In this document: positions 29,973 through 38,308 of the stretch, in pieces | How positions within the stretch are numbered: the first letter of the stretch is position 1 | Layout of the letters: every line of letters starts with the position of its first letter | From: Pseudoduganella armeniaca | Lineage (GTDB): Bacteria; Pseudomonadota; Gammaproteobacteria; Burkholderiales; Burkholderiaceae_D | Assembly: GCF_003028855.1 (NCBI RefSeq) | Contig: NZ_CP028324.1 | Location: forward strand, 5,642,001-5,706,000 | Length of the DNA: 64,000 nt | Direction of reading: 5' to 3' | Made by a program: the position numbers and the translations under genes | Notes under the pieces: model-generated | What the model was told of the DNA's origin: nothing | The model's database searches: none | Seen by the model: only the letters and a program-made list of their open reading frames with translations

Positions 29973-30884
29973 TCAGGCTACAGTCCAGTCCAGCGCGGGG
30001 TCGCCCCGCAGGCGAGCGGCCAGCAGATCGATCAGCGCACGCACCCGCGCGGTGCCATGGCGTCCTTCGCGGTGCACGATATTCACGGGAACGGGCGGCA
30101 GCTCGAATGGTTCCAGCAGCGGCACCAGCGCGCCGGACGCCAGCAGCGGCGCCACCTGGTAGGACAGCAGCCGTGCCAGCCCGAAGCCCTGGCGGACCGC
30201 CTCGATGGCGCTGTCGTTGCTCGTAACCGTCAGGCGTGGGTGCACGCGGTAAGCGCGCACGCCGCCGTTTTCGCGAAAGCGCCATTCCGGCTGCGTGCTG
30301 GCGCCCGTGCTGGCGACGATCGTATGGGCCGCCAGGTCGCCCGGCGTGCGCGGCGTGCCGTGCTCCGCCAGGTAAGCGGGGGCCGCGCAGATCATGCGCC
30401 GCACCTGCCCGACCCGCAGCGCGCGCAGGCCCGAATCGGGCAGCTCGCCGATGCGCACGGCCACGTCGTAGCCCTCCTCCAGCAGGTTCGTGACGCGGTC
30501 GACAAACACGGCCGATACTTCCGTATCCGGATAGCGCCGCAGGTATTCGACGATGCCGGGCATGACGTACATGCGCCCGAACAGCACGGGCGCGGTAATG
30601 GCCAGCAGGCCGCGCGGCGCCGCGTTCAGGCCGGCCGCCGCCTCGTCGGCCTCGTCCAGCTCGGCCAGCAGGCGGCGGCAGTCGTCCAGGTAGCGCTGGC
30701 CCGCCTCCGTGACGCGCACGTGGCGCGTGCTGCGCTCGAGCAGGCGCACGCCGAGCCGTTCCTCCAGCGCGGCCACGGCACGCGTCACGGCCGCCGGCGA
30801 CAGGCCCAGGCGCCGCGCGCCGGCGGCAAAGCCGCCCTCCTCGGCGACGGCAACGAATACCGTCATCCCGTGCAGCCGGTCCAC
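29973..30884 (-). CDS. LysR family transcriptional regulator
   Basis: A 303-residue LysR-type regulator. The N-terminal helix-turn-helix (TVFVAVAEEGGFAAGARRLG, SPAAVTRAVAALEERLGVRL) is followed by the periplasmic-binding-like sensor domain, of the CrgA/AaeR-like subtype that ends with SIEAVRQGFGLARL- and LIDLLAARLR-like stretches. GTG 30884 is chosen because it overlaps the stop of the upstream channel gene (TAGTG). The pair is therefore translationally coupled, which is unusual for a LysR gene. The regulon is unknown. Confidence 0.88.
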   Translation of the reverse strand: MDRLHGMTVFVAVAEEGGFAAGARRLGLSPAAVTRAVAALEERLGVRLLERSTRHVRVTEAGQRYLDDCRRLLAELDEADEAAAGLNAAPRGLLAITAPVLFGRMYVMPGIVEYLRRYPDTEVSAVFVDRVTNLLEEGYDVAVRIGELPDSGLRALRVGQVRRMICAAPAYLAEHGTPRTPGDLAAHTIVASTGASTQPEWRFRENGGVRAYRVHPRLTVTSNDSAIEAVRQGFGLARLLSYQVAPLLASGALVPLLEPFELPPVPVNIVHREGRHGTARVRALIDLLAARLRGDPALDWTVA

Positions 30885-31792
30885 TATTCGACAACCGCCG
30901 GCAAGGCCTTGCCGCACTGCTTGCAGTAGCGCGCCGTGGCCTCGTGGCCGCGCGTCATGCAGCGGGTGCACGAGCGGCCCGCCAGCAGGCGCACGCCGCG
31001 CTGGTGCGTGATCTCGGAGCTGATGATGCCGGTCGGGACGGCCAGGATGCCCCAGCCCAGCAGCATCATGAACGACGCGATGGCGCGGCCGATGTCCGTC
31101 TTCGGCACCAGGTCGCCGAAGCCGACCGTCGTCACGGTGGAGATGGCCCAGTAGACGCCGACCGGAATGCTGGTATAGCCGTGCGCCGGGCCCTCGACCA
31201 CATACATCACGGTCCCCAGCAGGAACACGATCAGGAACACGACGGACAGGAACACGAGGATCTTGCGGCGGCTGGCCAGCAGCGCGTCGCCCAGCATGCT
31301 GTACTCCTGGATATACAAGGTCAGCTTCAGGATGCGGAAGATGCGCAGCAGGCGCAGGATGCGCACGTCCAGCAGCACATGCGCGCCGGGCAGGAACAGC
31401 GAGATATAGCTGGGCAGGATCGCCAGCAGGTCGATCACGCCGAAGAAGCTGCCCGCGTAGCGCAGCGGACGGCGCACGCAGACGAGGCGGGCCACGTATT
31501 CGACCGAGAACAGGATCGTGAAGAACCACTCCGCCGCCGTCAGCCAGCCGGCGTGGTTGCGCGCGATCGCCTCGATCGACGTCAGCACGGCCGCCAGCAC
31601 GGACAGCAGGATGGCGGCGATCAGCGCCAGGTCGAAGGCGCGGCCCTTGCGCGTGTCCGACTCGAAGATGATCTCGTACAGCCTGGCGCGCCAGCCGCCG
31701 TCGGGCTTGCCCAGGCGCTGCTGCGGATCAGTGGTGCGCGCGGCCGGCGCGGCATCGTGCTCGGGTTGCATCTGTGCGGACATGCGCGTCAT
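30884..31792 (-). CDS. Voltage-gated potassium channel with C-terminal zinc ribbon
   Basis: A 302-residue six-helix Kv-type channel. S1-S4 lie within residues 52-160. S4 (RILRLLRIFRILK, 144-156) has arginines or lysine at every third position. The pore loop has the selectivity filter TTVGFGD (221-227) between S5 and S6, so K+ selectivity is expected. The cytoplasmic tail adds a putative zinc ribbon: Cys275-x2-Cys278 and Cys290-x2-Cys293, with His283 between. ATG 31792 overlaps the upstream gene stop (ATGA); ATG 31783 is an alternative. It could respond to voltage and to metal or redox state (inference). Confidence 0.9.
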   Translation of the reverse strand: MTRMSAQMQPEHDAAPAARTTDPQQRLGKPDGGWRARLYEIIFESDTRKGRAFDLALIAAILLSVLAAVLTSIEAIARNHAGWLTAAEWFFTILFSVEYVARLVCVRRPLRYAGSFFGVIDLLAILPSYISLFLPGAHVLLDVRILRLLRIFRILKLTLYIQEYSMLGDALLASRRKILVFLSVVFLIVFLLGTVMYVVEGPAHGYTSIPVGVYWAISTVTTVGFGDLVPKTDIGRAIASFMMLLGWGILAVPTGIISSEITHQRGVRLLAGRSCTRCMTRGHEATARYCKQCGKALPAVVE

Positions 31793-33018
31793 CTTAGCGC
31801 AGCACCCAGCAGGTCGGCGCGCGGATATCCCCATTGCGGCACGCCGGTGCACGGCGTGCGCCCCGCCTCGATCGGCAGCGTGGTGAAATTACCGCGCGGG
31901 GTGGACGCATAACGCAGGTCGCTGGCTACCTCGTTCGTCACGGCCGGCATGCGCGCATAACGCAGCCAGGCATTGACGTGGCAGTCGGTCTTCGCCAGGT
32001 CGCGCAGCAGCAGCAGGTCGCCCTGCCACGCCGGGGCCAGCGCGATGCCCGGCGCGGCCATGTCGCCGGCCGCGGGATCGGCAAAGCCGCGCGGGCAGCT
32101 GGCCACCGGCATCAGGCCGGGTGCAAGGCTCAGCATCCCGCGCCGCAGCCGGTACTGGCCGGCCGCCTCGTTCGACTCGATCGACACGAACGACCAGCAC
32201 AGCGGTTGGGCCGGATAGGCCGTCATCGCCACGTCCAGCACGCGCGCGGCCGGGTCGATGGCCTGCAGCGCGGCCGTGATGCGCTGGCGTCCCAGCGTGG
32301 ACGTGGTGCCCTGCACGGCAATGAAGCCGATGCCGATGGCGGCGGCCAGCGCCAGCGAGCGGCGGCTATGGCGGCGCGTGACGCGCAGCGTGGCAATGGC
32401 GCCGCCGATGACGAACAAGGCCAGCAGCGAGCGCCAATCCAGGTAGCCGCGCCAGGTCGCGCCCAGCACGAAGGCGGCCAGGCCGGCCAGCGCGGCGCCA
32501 CGCAGCAGGCGCTGCGGGATCGCCAGCGCCAGCGGCACGCCGAAGGCGATCCAGAACACGGGCTCCACGATAAAAACCATGTCGCCGTAGAACCAGCGCG
32601 GGTCGAACGGATAGAACGGATGGACGCCATACGAGTTCAGGAAGTCCATCGACAGGTGCAGGCCGAAGCCCAGCACGATCGCCAGCCCGAGGCCCAGCCG
32701 GGCCGGCCTGCTCTCGCGCAGCAGCTGGCGCGCGTTCGGCCACAAGGCCCACAACAGCGCCAGCAGCAGCAAGGCCTGCGGCACGGCGTACAAGAGCGTG
32801 TGCGTATGCCCGCGGTGATGCAGCAGGTAGCCCAGCGGCGCCGGCAGCAGGTGCGTCAGGAACAGGTCGAGGTCGGGGAAATTGCTGGCGGCGGCGCAGG
32901 CCGTCAGCAGCAGGCGGTGGCGGGTACGCTGGCGCGCGGGGTCTGCTTCGGCCGGCAGCGAACGCTGCACCAGTTCGCCGATACCGAGGCCGACGAAGGA
33001 GTGGGTGATATTGTCCAT
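31789..33018 (-). CDS. Membrane-bound metal-dependent hydrolase, DUF457/YdjM-like
   Basis: A 409-residue integral membrane protein. The start DNITHSFVGLGIGELVQ, then NFPDLDLFLTH, HHRGHTHTLL and LHLSMDFLNSYGVHPFYPFD are the metal-ligand motifs of the DUF457 (YdjM) family. About seven hydrophobic helices fill residues 80-240, and a soluble C-terminal domain of ~150 residues follows. The substrate is unknown. ATG 33018 is chosen because it places the conserved motif at the N-terminus. It is the first of three overlapping genes (this, channel, LysR). Confidence 0.85.
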   Translation of the reverse strand: MDNITHSFVGLGIGELVQRSLPAEADPARQRTRHRLLLTACAAASNFPDLDLFLTHLLPAPLGYLLHHRGHTHTLLYAVPQALLLLALLWALWPNARQLLRESRPARLGLGLAIVLGFGLHLSMDFLNSYGVHPFYPFDPRWFYGDMVFIVEPVFWIAFGVPLALAIPQRLLRGAALAGLAAFVLGATWRGYLDWRSLLALFVIGGAIATLRVTRRHSRRSLALAAAIGIGFIAVQGTTSTLGRQRITAALQAIDPAARVLDVAMTAYPAQPLCWSFVSIESNEAAGQYRLRRGMLSLAPGLMPVASCPRGFADPAAGDMAAPGIALAPAWQGDLLLLRDLAKTDCHVNAWLRYARMPAVTNEVASDLRYASTPRGNFTTLPIEAGRTPCTGVPQWGYPRADLLGAALR

Positions 33019-33238
33019 TGCGGCATGGTAACCGACAGCCGGGGCAGGCGCCCATCTCCAACGCGGGAGCGGTACCTGTTGCACGGAAGGAGAACGCCTG
33101 ACAAAAACAGATCGCTTGTCCTGAGAGTAACCACACCGTAAACTGAGCCATACGGCTGCCCGCGTTCAGCCAAAAAAGGCGCCGAGTCAGGCAGCCCTTC
33201 TTTCCATTCGTGCACGGGCCGGTCAAGCCCTTCTTCCC

Positions 33239-33799
33239 ATGCTGTTTATTTTCTTTCCTATTTTTTTTCTTGCCGGAATTTTGTCCATCATCTATTTTTG
33301 GCAGGAGCGCCGTTTTTCGATGATACGCACATGCTATATCGCCGGGGCAATGTGCGTCTTTCCGATTATTGCGAACGAGGCATTCCAGTACATCTGGTAC
33401 AAGAAGGCGATACCGGAGAAAATCGGTATTACCTATCCCATATCGACAAGTGACGAGACCGGATTCCGGGAGGGGTGCGGGACGATTGTCTTCAAGCTAT
33501 CCGCCGAGACGCTTGCGATGATCAAGAAGGATGGGCTCAAGTTTTTTGCTGGGGCAACCCAAGGGCGGGGGCATCCAGATGAGCCATACTATGCATACGC
33601 AGAGTGGCAGGAAACACCTCTTCCGCCCGATTGGACCAGCGAAGGCTCTTGGATGCCATGCTCGGAACTCAGCCATAGCGAACACGCGGCGATCGTCTCC
33701 GCGGCCAAGGCCCACGGTGCATACTATACGACAAAGGAAGAGGGGCAACTGGTCCTCATTCCCTCGCTTGGCTACATCGTGTATTCGTTTTTTGGTTAG
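33239..33799 (+). CDS. Orphan protein with two N-terminal membrane segments, lower GC
   Basis: A 186-residue protein of unknown function. Two hydrophobic helices (residues 1-20, FIFFPIFFLAGILSIIYF, and 28-50) are followed by a soluble domain of ~130 residues with Cys pairs (EGCGT, WMPCSE) and a hydrophobic end. Base composition is clearly lower in GC than the neighbours, which suggests transfer. No ribosome site is visible before ATG 33239, so the start is uncertain. Similar low-GC proteins often accompany toxin or effector systems, but no partner is seen here. Confidence 0.6.
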   Translation: MLFIFFPIFFLAGILSIIYFWQERRFSMIRTCYIAGAMCVFPIIANEAFQYIWYKKAIPEKIGITYPISTSDETGFREGCGTIVFKLSAETLAMIKKDGLKFFAGATQGRGHPDEPYYAYAEWQETPLPPDWTSEGSWMPCSELSHSEHAAIVSAAKAHGAYYTTKEEGQLVLIPSLGYIVYSFFG

Positions 33800-33913
33800 G
33801 CCCCAATTCAAAAGAACGCAAGCGTTCGATATTACCAAGGCAGGTGCGGCGGCACGCGGAAACAGTAAAACGCGACCGAACAGGCGAAAAGCGATAACGA
33901 CGCCGCACGCCGG

Positions 33914-34204
33914 TTAATGGCTCACTTCCACCCCATGCCAGAACGCCACCCGCCCCTTGATGGCCTTGGCGGCCTCGGACGGCGTGGCGTAATACCACGC
34001 AGCGTTCCTGTTGACCTGGCCATCCACCTCGACGTCGTAATAGCTGGCCACGCCCTTCCATGGGCACATGGTCGTGTGGCTGCTGTCCTTCAGGTATTCG
34101 CGCTTGACGCGCTCGATCGGAAAATACACATTGTGCTCGACGATTTCGATCTCGTTTTCCGGCGCCTCGGCGATGACGACGCCGTTCCAGACGGCTTTGG
34201 GCAT
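33914..34204 (-). CDS. DUF427 domain protein
   Basis: A 96-residue cytoplasmic protein of the DUF427 family. Motifs seen are KAVWNGVVIAEAPE, VYFPIERVKREYL, TTMCPWKGVASYYDV and NAAWYYATPSEAA with Trp-Lys-Gly at the core. The biochemical function is not established. ATG 34204 has AAGGAG six bases upstream, which settles the start. It lies 22 bases behind the diguanylate cyclase gene on the same strand, so the two are probably cotranscribed. Confidence 0.88.
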   Translation of the reverse strand: MPKAVWNGVVIAEAPENEIEIVEHNVYFPIERVKREYLKDSSHTTMCPWKGVASYYDVEVDGQVNRNAAWYYATPSEAAKAIKGRVAFWHGVEVSH

Positions 34205-34226
34205 GCTGTTCTCCTTGGTGGTTCGG

Positions 34227-35264
34227 TTATTCGACGCGGTTGCGGCCGTTTTCCTTGGCGCGGTACAGCGCCTCGTCCGCCGCGCGCAGCAGGCTGTCGG
34301 CATCGTCGACGCCCATGTGATCGAAGGCGCCAACGCCAAAGCTGGCCGTGACGGGCACGCGGCGCGCGCCATCCATGTGGACCAGCGCCTCGATGCGGGC
34401 ACGCAGCGTTTCGGCCATCTTGAGCGCGCCCTCGCGCGGCGTGTTCGGTAGCAGCACGCACAGCTCCTCGCCGCCGTAGCGGCCGGCCACGTCGATCACG
34501 CGCACATTGTCCCGTATCAGCTTGCCGATGGCGGCCAGTACCTTGTCGCCCATGGCGTGGCCATGCTCGTCGTTGACGTGCTTGAAGTGGTCCAGGTCGA
34601 TCATCACGGCCGCCAGCGGCGCGCGGAAGCGTCGCGCCCGCGCCACCTCGAATTTCAGGCGGTGCAGCAGCGAACGGCGGTTGTGCAGGCCGGTCAGCTC
34701 ATCGGTCGTGGCCAGCTCCTCCAGCCGCTGCACCGATTGGCGCAACGCCACCTCGTTGGCGCGCGCCTCGATCAGCGCGATCACCTGGCGGGCCAGCCGG
34801 GACAAGGTGTCGCGCTGCTCCGGCGTCAGGCCGCCCGGGCGGCTGTCCAGTACGCACAGGGTGCCGATCGGATGCCCCTCGCTGGTACGCAGCGGCACGG
34901 CGCTGTAGCGGCGCACGAACGGCGCCGCCGTGGTCAGCGCCAGGCCGGCGCTGCGCGGGTCGGCCAGCGTGTCGGGGAATTCCGTCAGCGTCTCGCCCAG
35001 CACGGTCCAGGCGCAATACGACTGGCTGCGCGGCAGCGAGTCGAGCTGCAGGCCGACACAGGCGCGGGTCCAGGTGCGTTCCGCGTCCACCAGCGCGATA
35101 AAGGCGTACGGCACGTCGCACAGGCGTGCCGCCAGCTCGGTCAGGAACAGGAAATCGGGACCGGCCGCATGGTCCAGCGCCGCGCTGCGGTGCAGCGCGG
35201 CCAGCCTGGCCTGCTCGTCCGCCGGCTGGGGAAAGGTGGGGAAGATCTGTTCTGCGGCGGCCAT
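34227..35264 (-). CDS. GAF-GGDEF diguanylate cyclase
   Basis: A 345-residue cytoplasmic enzyme that makes c-di-GMP from two GTP. An N-terminal GAF-type domain (residues ~30-160; FLTELAARLCDVPYAFIALVD, GTLCVLDS) senses an unknown signal. The GGDEF domain (~185-340) has LTGLHNRRSLLHRL, MIDLDHFKHVND and the active-site GRYGGEELCVLLP. The I-site RVID lies five residues before the active site, so product inhibition is expected. It is upstream of the DUF427 gene. Confidence 0.93.
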   Translation of the reverse strand: MAAAEQIFPTFPQPADEQARLAALHRSAALDHAAGPDFLFLTELAARLCDVPYAFIALVDAERTWTRACVGLQLDSLPRSQSYCAWTVLGETLTEFPDTLADPRSAGLALTTAAPFVRRYSAVPLRTSEGHPIGTLCVLDSRPGGLTPEQRDTLSRLARQVIALIEARANEVALRQSVQRLEELATTDELTGLHNRRSLLHRLKFEVARARRFRAPLAAVMIDLDHFKHVNDEHGHAMGDKVLAAIGKLIRDNVRVIDVAGRYGGEELCVLLPNTPREGALKMAETLRARIEALVHMDGARRVPVTASFGVGAFDHMGVDDADSLLRAADEALYRAKENGRNRVE

Positions 35265-35336
35265 GCGCTCTCTCGGGTCTATACGTGCGGGCAGTGTAGC
35301 GCAAATGGCCGGGCGGCGAAAACCGCCCTGACCCGC

Positions 35337-35984
35337 TTACGCGCCCGCGGCGATCTGGCGCAGCGCCTGCTCGAACAGCTCGGGTGGCTGGCCGCCGGAG
35401 ATCAGGTGGCGCTGGTTGATGATCACCGCCGGCACCGAATGGATGCCGTGCTGCTGCCAGAACGCTTCCACCTCGCGCACTTCCTCGGCGTAGCGGTCCG
35501 ATTCCAGCACGTCCTGCGCGGCGCGCAGGTCCAGGCCGGCCTTCTCGGCCGCGCGCAGCAGCGTGTCGTGCGAGCTGGGGTCTTCGCCGTTGGTGAAATA
35601 GGCCTCCAGCAGCGCGTGCTTGAGTTCCTTCTGGCGGCCCGTACCCTCGGCCCAGTGCAGCAGGCGATGCGCGTCGAAGGTGTTGTAGATGCGGCTGCGC
35701 TTGTCCATCGCGAAGGTGAAGCCCACGTCGGCGCCGCGCTGGCGGATCATGGCGCGCGACTGCTCCTGCTGCTCAGGCGTGGAACCGTACTTCTCGGCGA
35801 TGTGTTCCGTAATGTCCTGGCCCTCGCGCCCCATATCGGGGTTCAGTTCGAAGGGCTGGAAGTGGATGTCGGCGGCGATGTCGGGGCCGATACGCTCCAG
35901 CGCCGTTTCCAGCGAACGCAGGCCGATCGCGCACCAGGGGCAGGAAACGTCGGAAACGAAGTCGATGCGGAGGGGAGTCGTCAT
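35337..35984 (-). CDS. DsbA family oxidoreductase, FrnE-like
   Basis: A 215-residue cytoplasmic thioredoxin-fold protein of the 2-hydroxychromene-2-carboxylate isomerase/FrnE group. The active site is SDVSCPWCAIG (CPWC) near the N-terminus, the helical insert contains NTFDAHRLLHWAEG, and the cis-proline loop is SVPAVIINQRHLISGGQP. No signal peptide is seen. ATG 35984, preceded by AAAGG, gives the usual start. A thiol-disulphide role in the cytoplasm is likely; substrates are unknown. Confidence 0.92.
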   Translation of the reverse strand: MTTPLRIDFVSDVSCPWCAIGLRSLETALERIGPDIAADIHFQPFELNPDMGREGQDITEHIAEKYGSTPEQQEQSRAMIRQRGADVGFTFAMDKRSRIYNTFDAHRLLHWAEGTGRQKELKHALLEAYFTNGEDPSSHDTLLRAAEKAGLDLRAAQDVLESDRYAEEVREVEAFWQQHGIHSVPAVIINQRHLISGGQPPELFEQALRQIAAGA

Positions 35985-36062
35985 GGCGGCCTTTCGGTAA
36001 GAGATGCCGCCGGCGGCGGCCATCCCTCCATGATGAGGACAGCCGCCGGATTTACAAGCGCC

Positions 36063-36695
36063 TTACTTTTTCTTCGGCGCTGCGGCCTTGGACTTCGACT
36101 TGCTGCCGATGCGGCTTTCCTTGCCGGCGATGAGGTTGCCGATGTTCTTGGCGTGGCGCCAGATCAGCAAGGCGCTCATCAAGAGGACGGCAAAGAACTG
36201 CGGATCGACGCCGAACAGCAGGCCATAGTAGAACGGCGCGAACAGCGACGCGATCAGCGCCGCCAGCGACGAGTAGCGGAACGCATACGCCACCACCAGC
36301 CAGGTCACCAGCGTCGCCAGTCCCAGCCAGGGGTTCAACGCCAGCAGCACGCCCAGCGCGGTGGCGACGCCCTTGCCGCCGACGAAGCGGAAGAACACGG
36401 GCCACAGGTGGCCGATGAAGACGGCCAGCGCCACCAGCGCGATGGTGGCGTCGTCCACGTTCAGCTCTTTTGCGAAGCGGATCGTCAGCCAGACCGCCAG
36501 CCAGCCCTTGAAGGCATCGCCGATCAACGTCCAGATGGCGGCGCCCTTGCTGCCGCTGCGCAGCACGTTGGTGGCGCCGGGATTGCCGGAGCCGTAGGTG
36601 CGCGGGTCGTCCAGCCCGTAGATCTTGCTGACCACGACGGCAAACGAGATCGAGCCGATCAGATACGCGGCGATCGTCAACAGAAGAGTATTCAT
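36063..36695 (-). CDS. plsY: Glycerol-3-phosphate acyltransferase PlsY
   Basis: PlsY transfers acyl groups from acyl-phosphate to glycerol-3-phosphate, the first step of phospholipid synthesis, in the inner membrane. The 210-residue protein has five to seven hydrophobic segments. The conserved loops are present: IGSISFAVVVSKIYGLDDPRTYGSGNPGATN-type motif 1, HLWPVFFRFVGGKGVAT motif 2, and a C-terminal IWRHAKNIGNLIAGKE motif 3. A Lys-rich tail ends the protein. It uses the same substrate that the glp operon makes, although it lies elsewhere. Confidence 0.96.
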   Translation of the reverse strand: MNTLLLTIAAYLIGSISFAVVVSKIYGLDDPRTYGSGNPGATNVLRSGSKGAAIWTLIGDAFKGWLAVWLTIRFAKELNVDDATIALVALAVFIGHLWPVFFRFVGGKGVATALGVLLALNPWLGLATLVTWLVVAYAFRYSSLAALIASLFAPFYYGLLFGVDPQFFAVLLMSALLIWRHAKNIGNLIAGKESRIGSKSKSKAAAPKKK

Positions 36696-36761
36696 TTCCC
36701 CGAAATTCCTAATATTGTTATGGCCGGCCGCAGCCGGCTGCCGACTATACAGCAGAGCCCA

Positions 36762-37253
36762 TCAATCGGCCAGCGCGCAGTGCACCGGCTTCGCTTGCAG
36801 CACGTCCAGCAGGACCTGCGGCCGGATGCCGACCAGGTAGCCGCGCCGGCCGCCATTGATATAAATGGTTTCCAGCGCGAGGATCGACTCCTCCACGTAG
36901 ATCGGCATGGCCTTCTTGGTGCCGAACGGCGAGGTGCCACCCACCATGTAGCCGGAATGGCGCTGGGCCACCTCCGGCTTGCAGGGCTCGACCGACTTGC
37001 AGCCGATATTGCGGGCCAGGTTTTTCGTCGAGACCTTGCAATCGCCGTGCATCAGCACAATCAATGGTTTGGCGGCTTCGTCCTGCATCACCAGCGTCTT
37101 GACGACGTGGTGTTCGTCGACCCCGAGCGCCTGCGACGAAACGGCGGTGCCGCCATGCTCCTCGTAGTCATAAGGATGCTCGGAAAAGGCCACGTGGTGC
37201 TTGCGCAGCAGCGCGGTCGCGGGCGTTTCTGAAATGTGCTCTTTCTTTGCCAT
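36762..37253 (-). CDS. ybaK: Cys-tRNA(Pro)/Cys-tRNA(Cys) deacylase YbaK
   Basis: A 163-residue editing enzyme that hydrolyses mischarged Cys-tRNA(Pro). It has the YbaK/EbsC core: TPATALLRKHHVAF, ALGVDEHHVVKTLVMQ, the catalytic-type lysine in DCKVSTKNLARNIG, and GYMVGGTSPFGTKKAMP. ATG 37253 gives the family's normal N-terminus (AKKEHISETP). It is divergent from the endonuclease/phosphatase-family gene with 77 bases between. Confidence in the family is high; substrate detail is inferred from the family. Confidence 0.94.
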   Translation of the reverse strand: MAKKEHISETPATALLRKHHVAFSEHPYDYEEHGGTAVSSQALGVDEHHVVKTLVMQDEAAKPLIVLMHGDCKVSTKNLARNIGCKSVEPCKPEVAQRHSGYMVGGTSPFGTKKAMPIYVEESILALETIYINGGRRGYLVGIRPQVLLDVLQAKPVHCALAD

Positions 37254-37330
37254 GCCGTGATACGCTAACCGTAATGAAAGGAGACTGGGCACCGGCCACG
37301 GGCCCGGGTCTCTCATGGGAGTTTCTAATT

Positions 37331-38305
37331 ATGCAGCAAGAAATTCGCTTTGCCACCTTCAATGTCTGCAACCTGGCGCCGCCGGGCGCGAAATTGTACG
37401 ACAACCTCGCGCCCCTGGGCCCGGAGGAGTACGAAGCGAAGGCCAGCTGGATCGCCCACCAGCTCGATGAACTGGACGCGGACGTGATCGGCTTCCAGGA
37501 GATTTTCTCGCAGGCGGCGCTGCGCGACGTGCTGGCGCGCACGCGCAAATACCGCGAGGCGCTGCATGCCGGCTTCGATCCGGACCCGCAGGCGAACCGC
37601 CTGACCCCCAGCGTGGCCCTGGTCTCGCGCCTGCCGCTGGCGACGCCGGCCACCACCTACCCCTCCTTCCCGGCGGACGTGCCGTGCGACTCCGGCAGCC
37701 CGGATTCCGATCGTTTCGCCCGCGCGCCCCTGCACGCACAGGTGCTGCTGCCCGGCGAACGCATCGTCGACGTCTTCGTGGTGCACCTGAAATCGCGCCG
37801 GCCCGATTACCGCAACGGCGACAACGGCGCCGACCCGCTGCAGTACGCGATGGCCAGCCTGCGCTCACTGGTGTGGCGCGGCACCGAGGCGGTGGCGCTG
37901 CGGGTGCTGTTGTCGAAGATGATGCGCGAGACGCGCCGGCCCTGCGTGGTGCTGGGCGACTTCAACGACACCGCCGATGCGGTGACGACCACGATCGTGC
38001 TGGGCAACGGCGGCACCTATGGCGGCGAAGGCGCGGCCAGCGAGGAGCGGCGCGGCCGCCTGTACGACTGCCACCGCATCCAGCGCAGCCAGGACCCGCT
38101 GCGCCACGTGGGCTACACCAACATCCACGAGGGCCGCTATTCGACCATCGATCACGTGCTCGTGTCGGAGGAATTCAATGGGGACTCGCCACGCGCCATC
38201 GGCGAGGTGCTGGACGTGAGCTACTTCAACGATCACCTGCGGCTGGCCAAGCCGGAGGCGTCCGACCACGGCCAGGTGCTGGTGCGGTTGCGCCTGTACG
38301 GCTGA
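37331..38305 (+). CDS. Endonuclease/exonuclease/phosphatase family protein
   Basis: A 324-residue metal-dependent phosphodiesterase of the DNase I/ExoIII-like superfamily. Visible signature residues are ATFNVCNLAPP (first Asn), DVIGFQEIF (metal Glu), VHLKSRRPD, LGDFNDT (Asp-Asn pair) and the terminal SDHGQVLVRL with the catalytic Asp-His. No signal peptide is apparent. GGGAG lies nine bases before ATG 37331. The substrate (nucleic acid, phospholipid or other) cannot be told. Its stop is four bases from the convergent GGDEF-EAL gene. Confidence 0.88.
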   Translation: MQQEIRFATFNVCNLAPPGAKLYDNLAPLGPEEYEAKASWIAHQLDELDADVIGFQEIFSQAALRDVLARTRKYREALHAGFDPDPQANRLTPSVALVSRLPLATPATTYPSFPADVPCDSGSPDSDRFARAPLHAQVLLPGERIVDVFVVHLKSRRPDYRNGDNGADPLQYAMASLRSLVWRGTEAVALRVLLSKMMRETRRPCVVLGDFNDTADAVTTTIVLGNGGTYGGEGAASEERRGRLYDCHRIQRSQDPLRHVGYTNIHEGRYSTIDHVLVSEEFNGDSPRAIGEVLDVSYFNDHLRLAKPEASDHGQVLVRLRLYG

Positions 38306-38308
38306 GCG

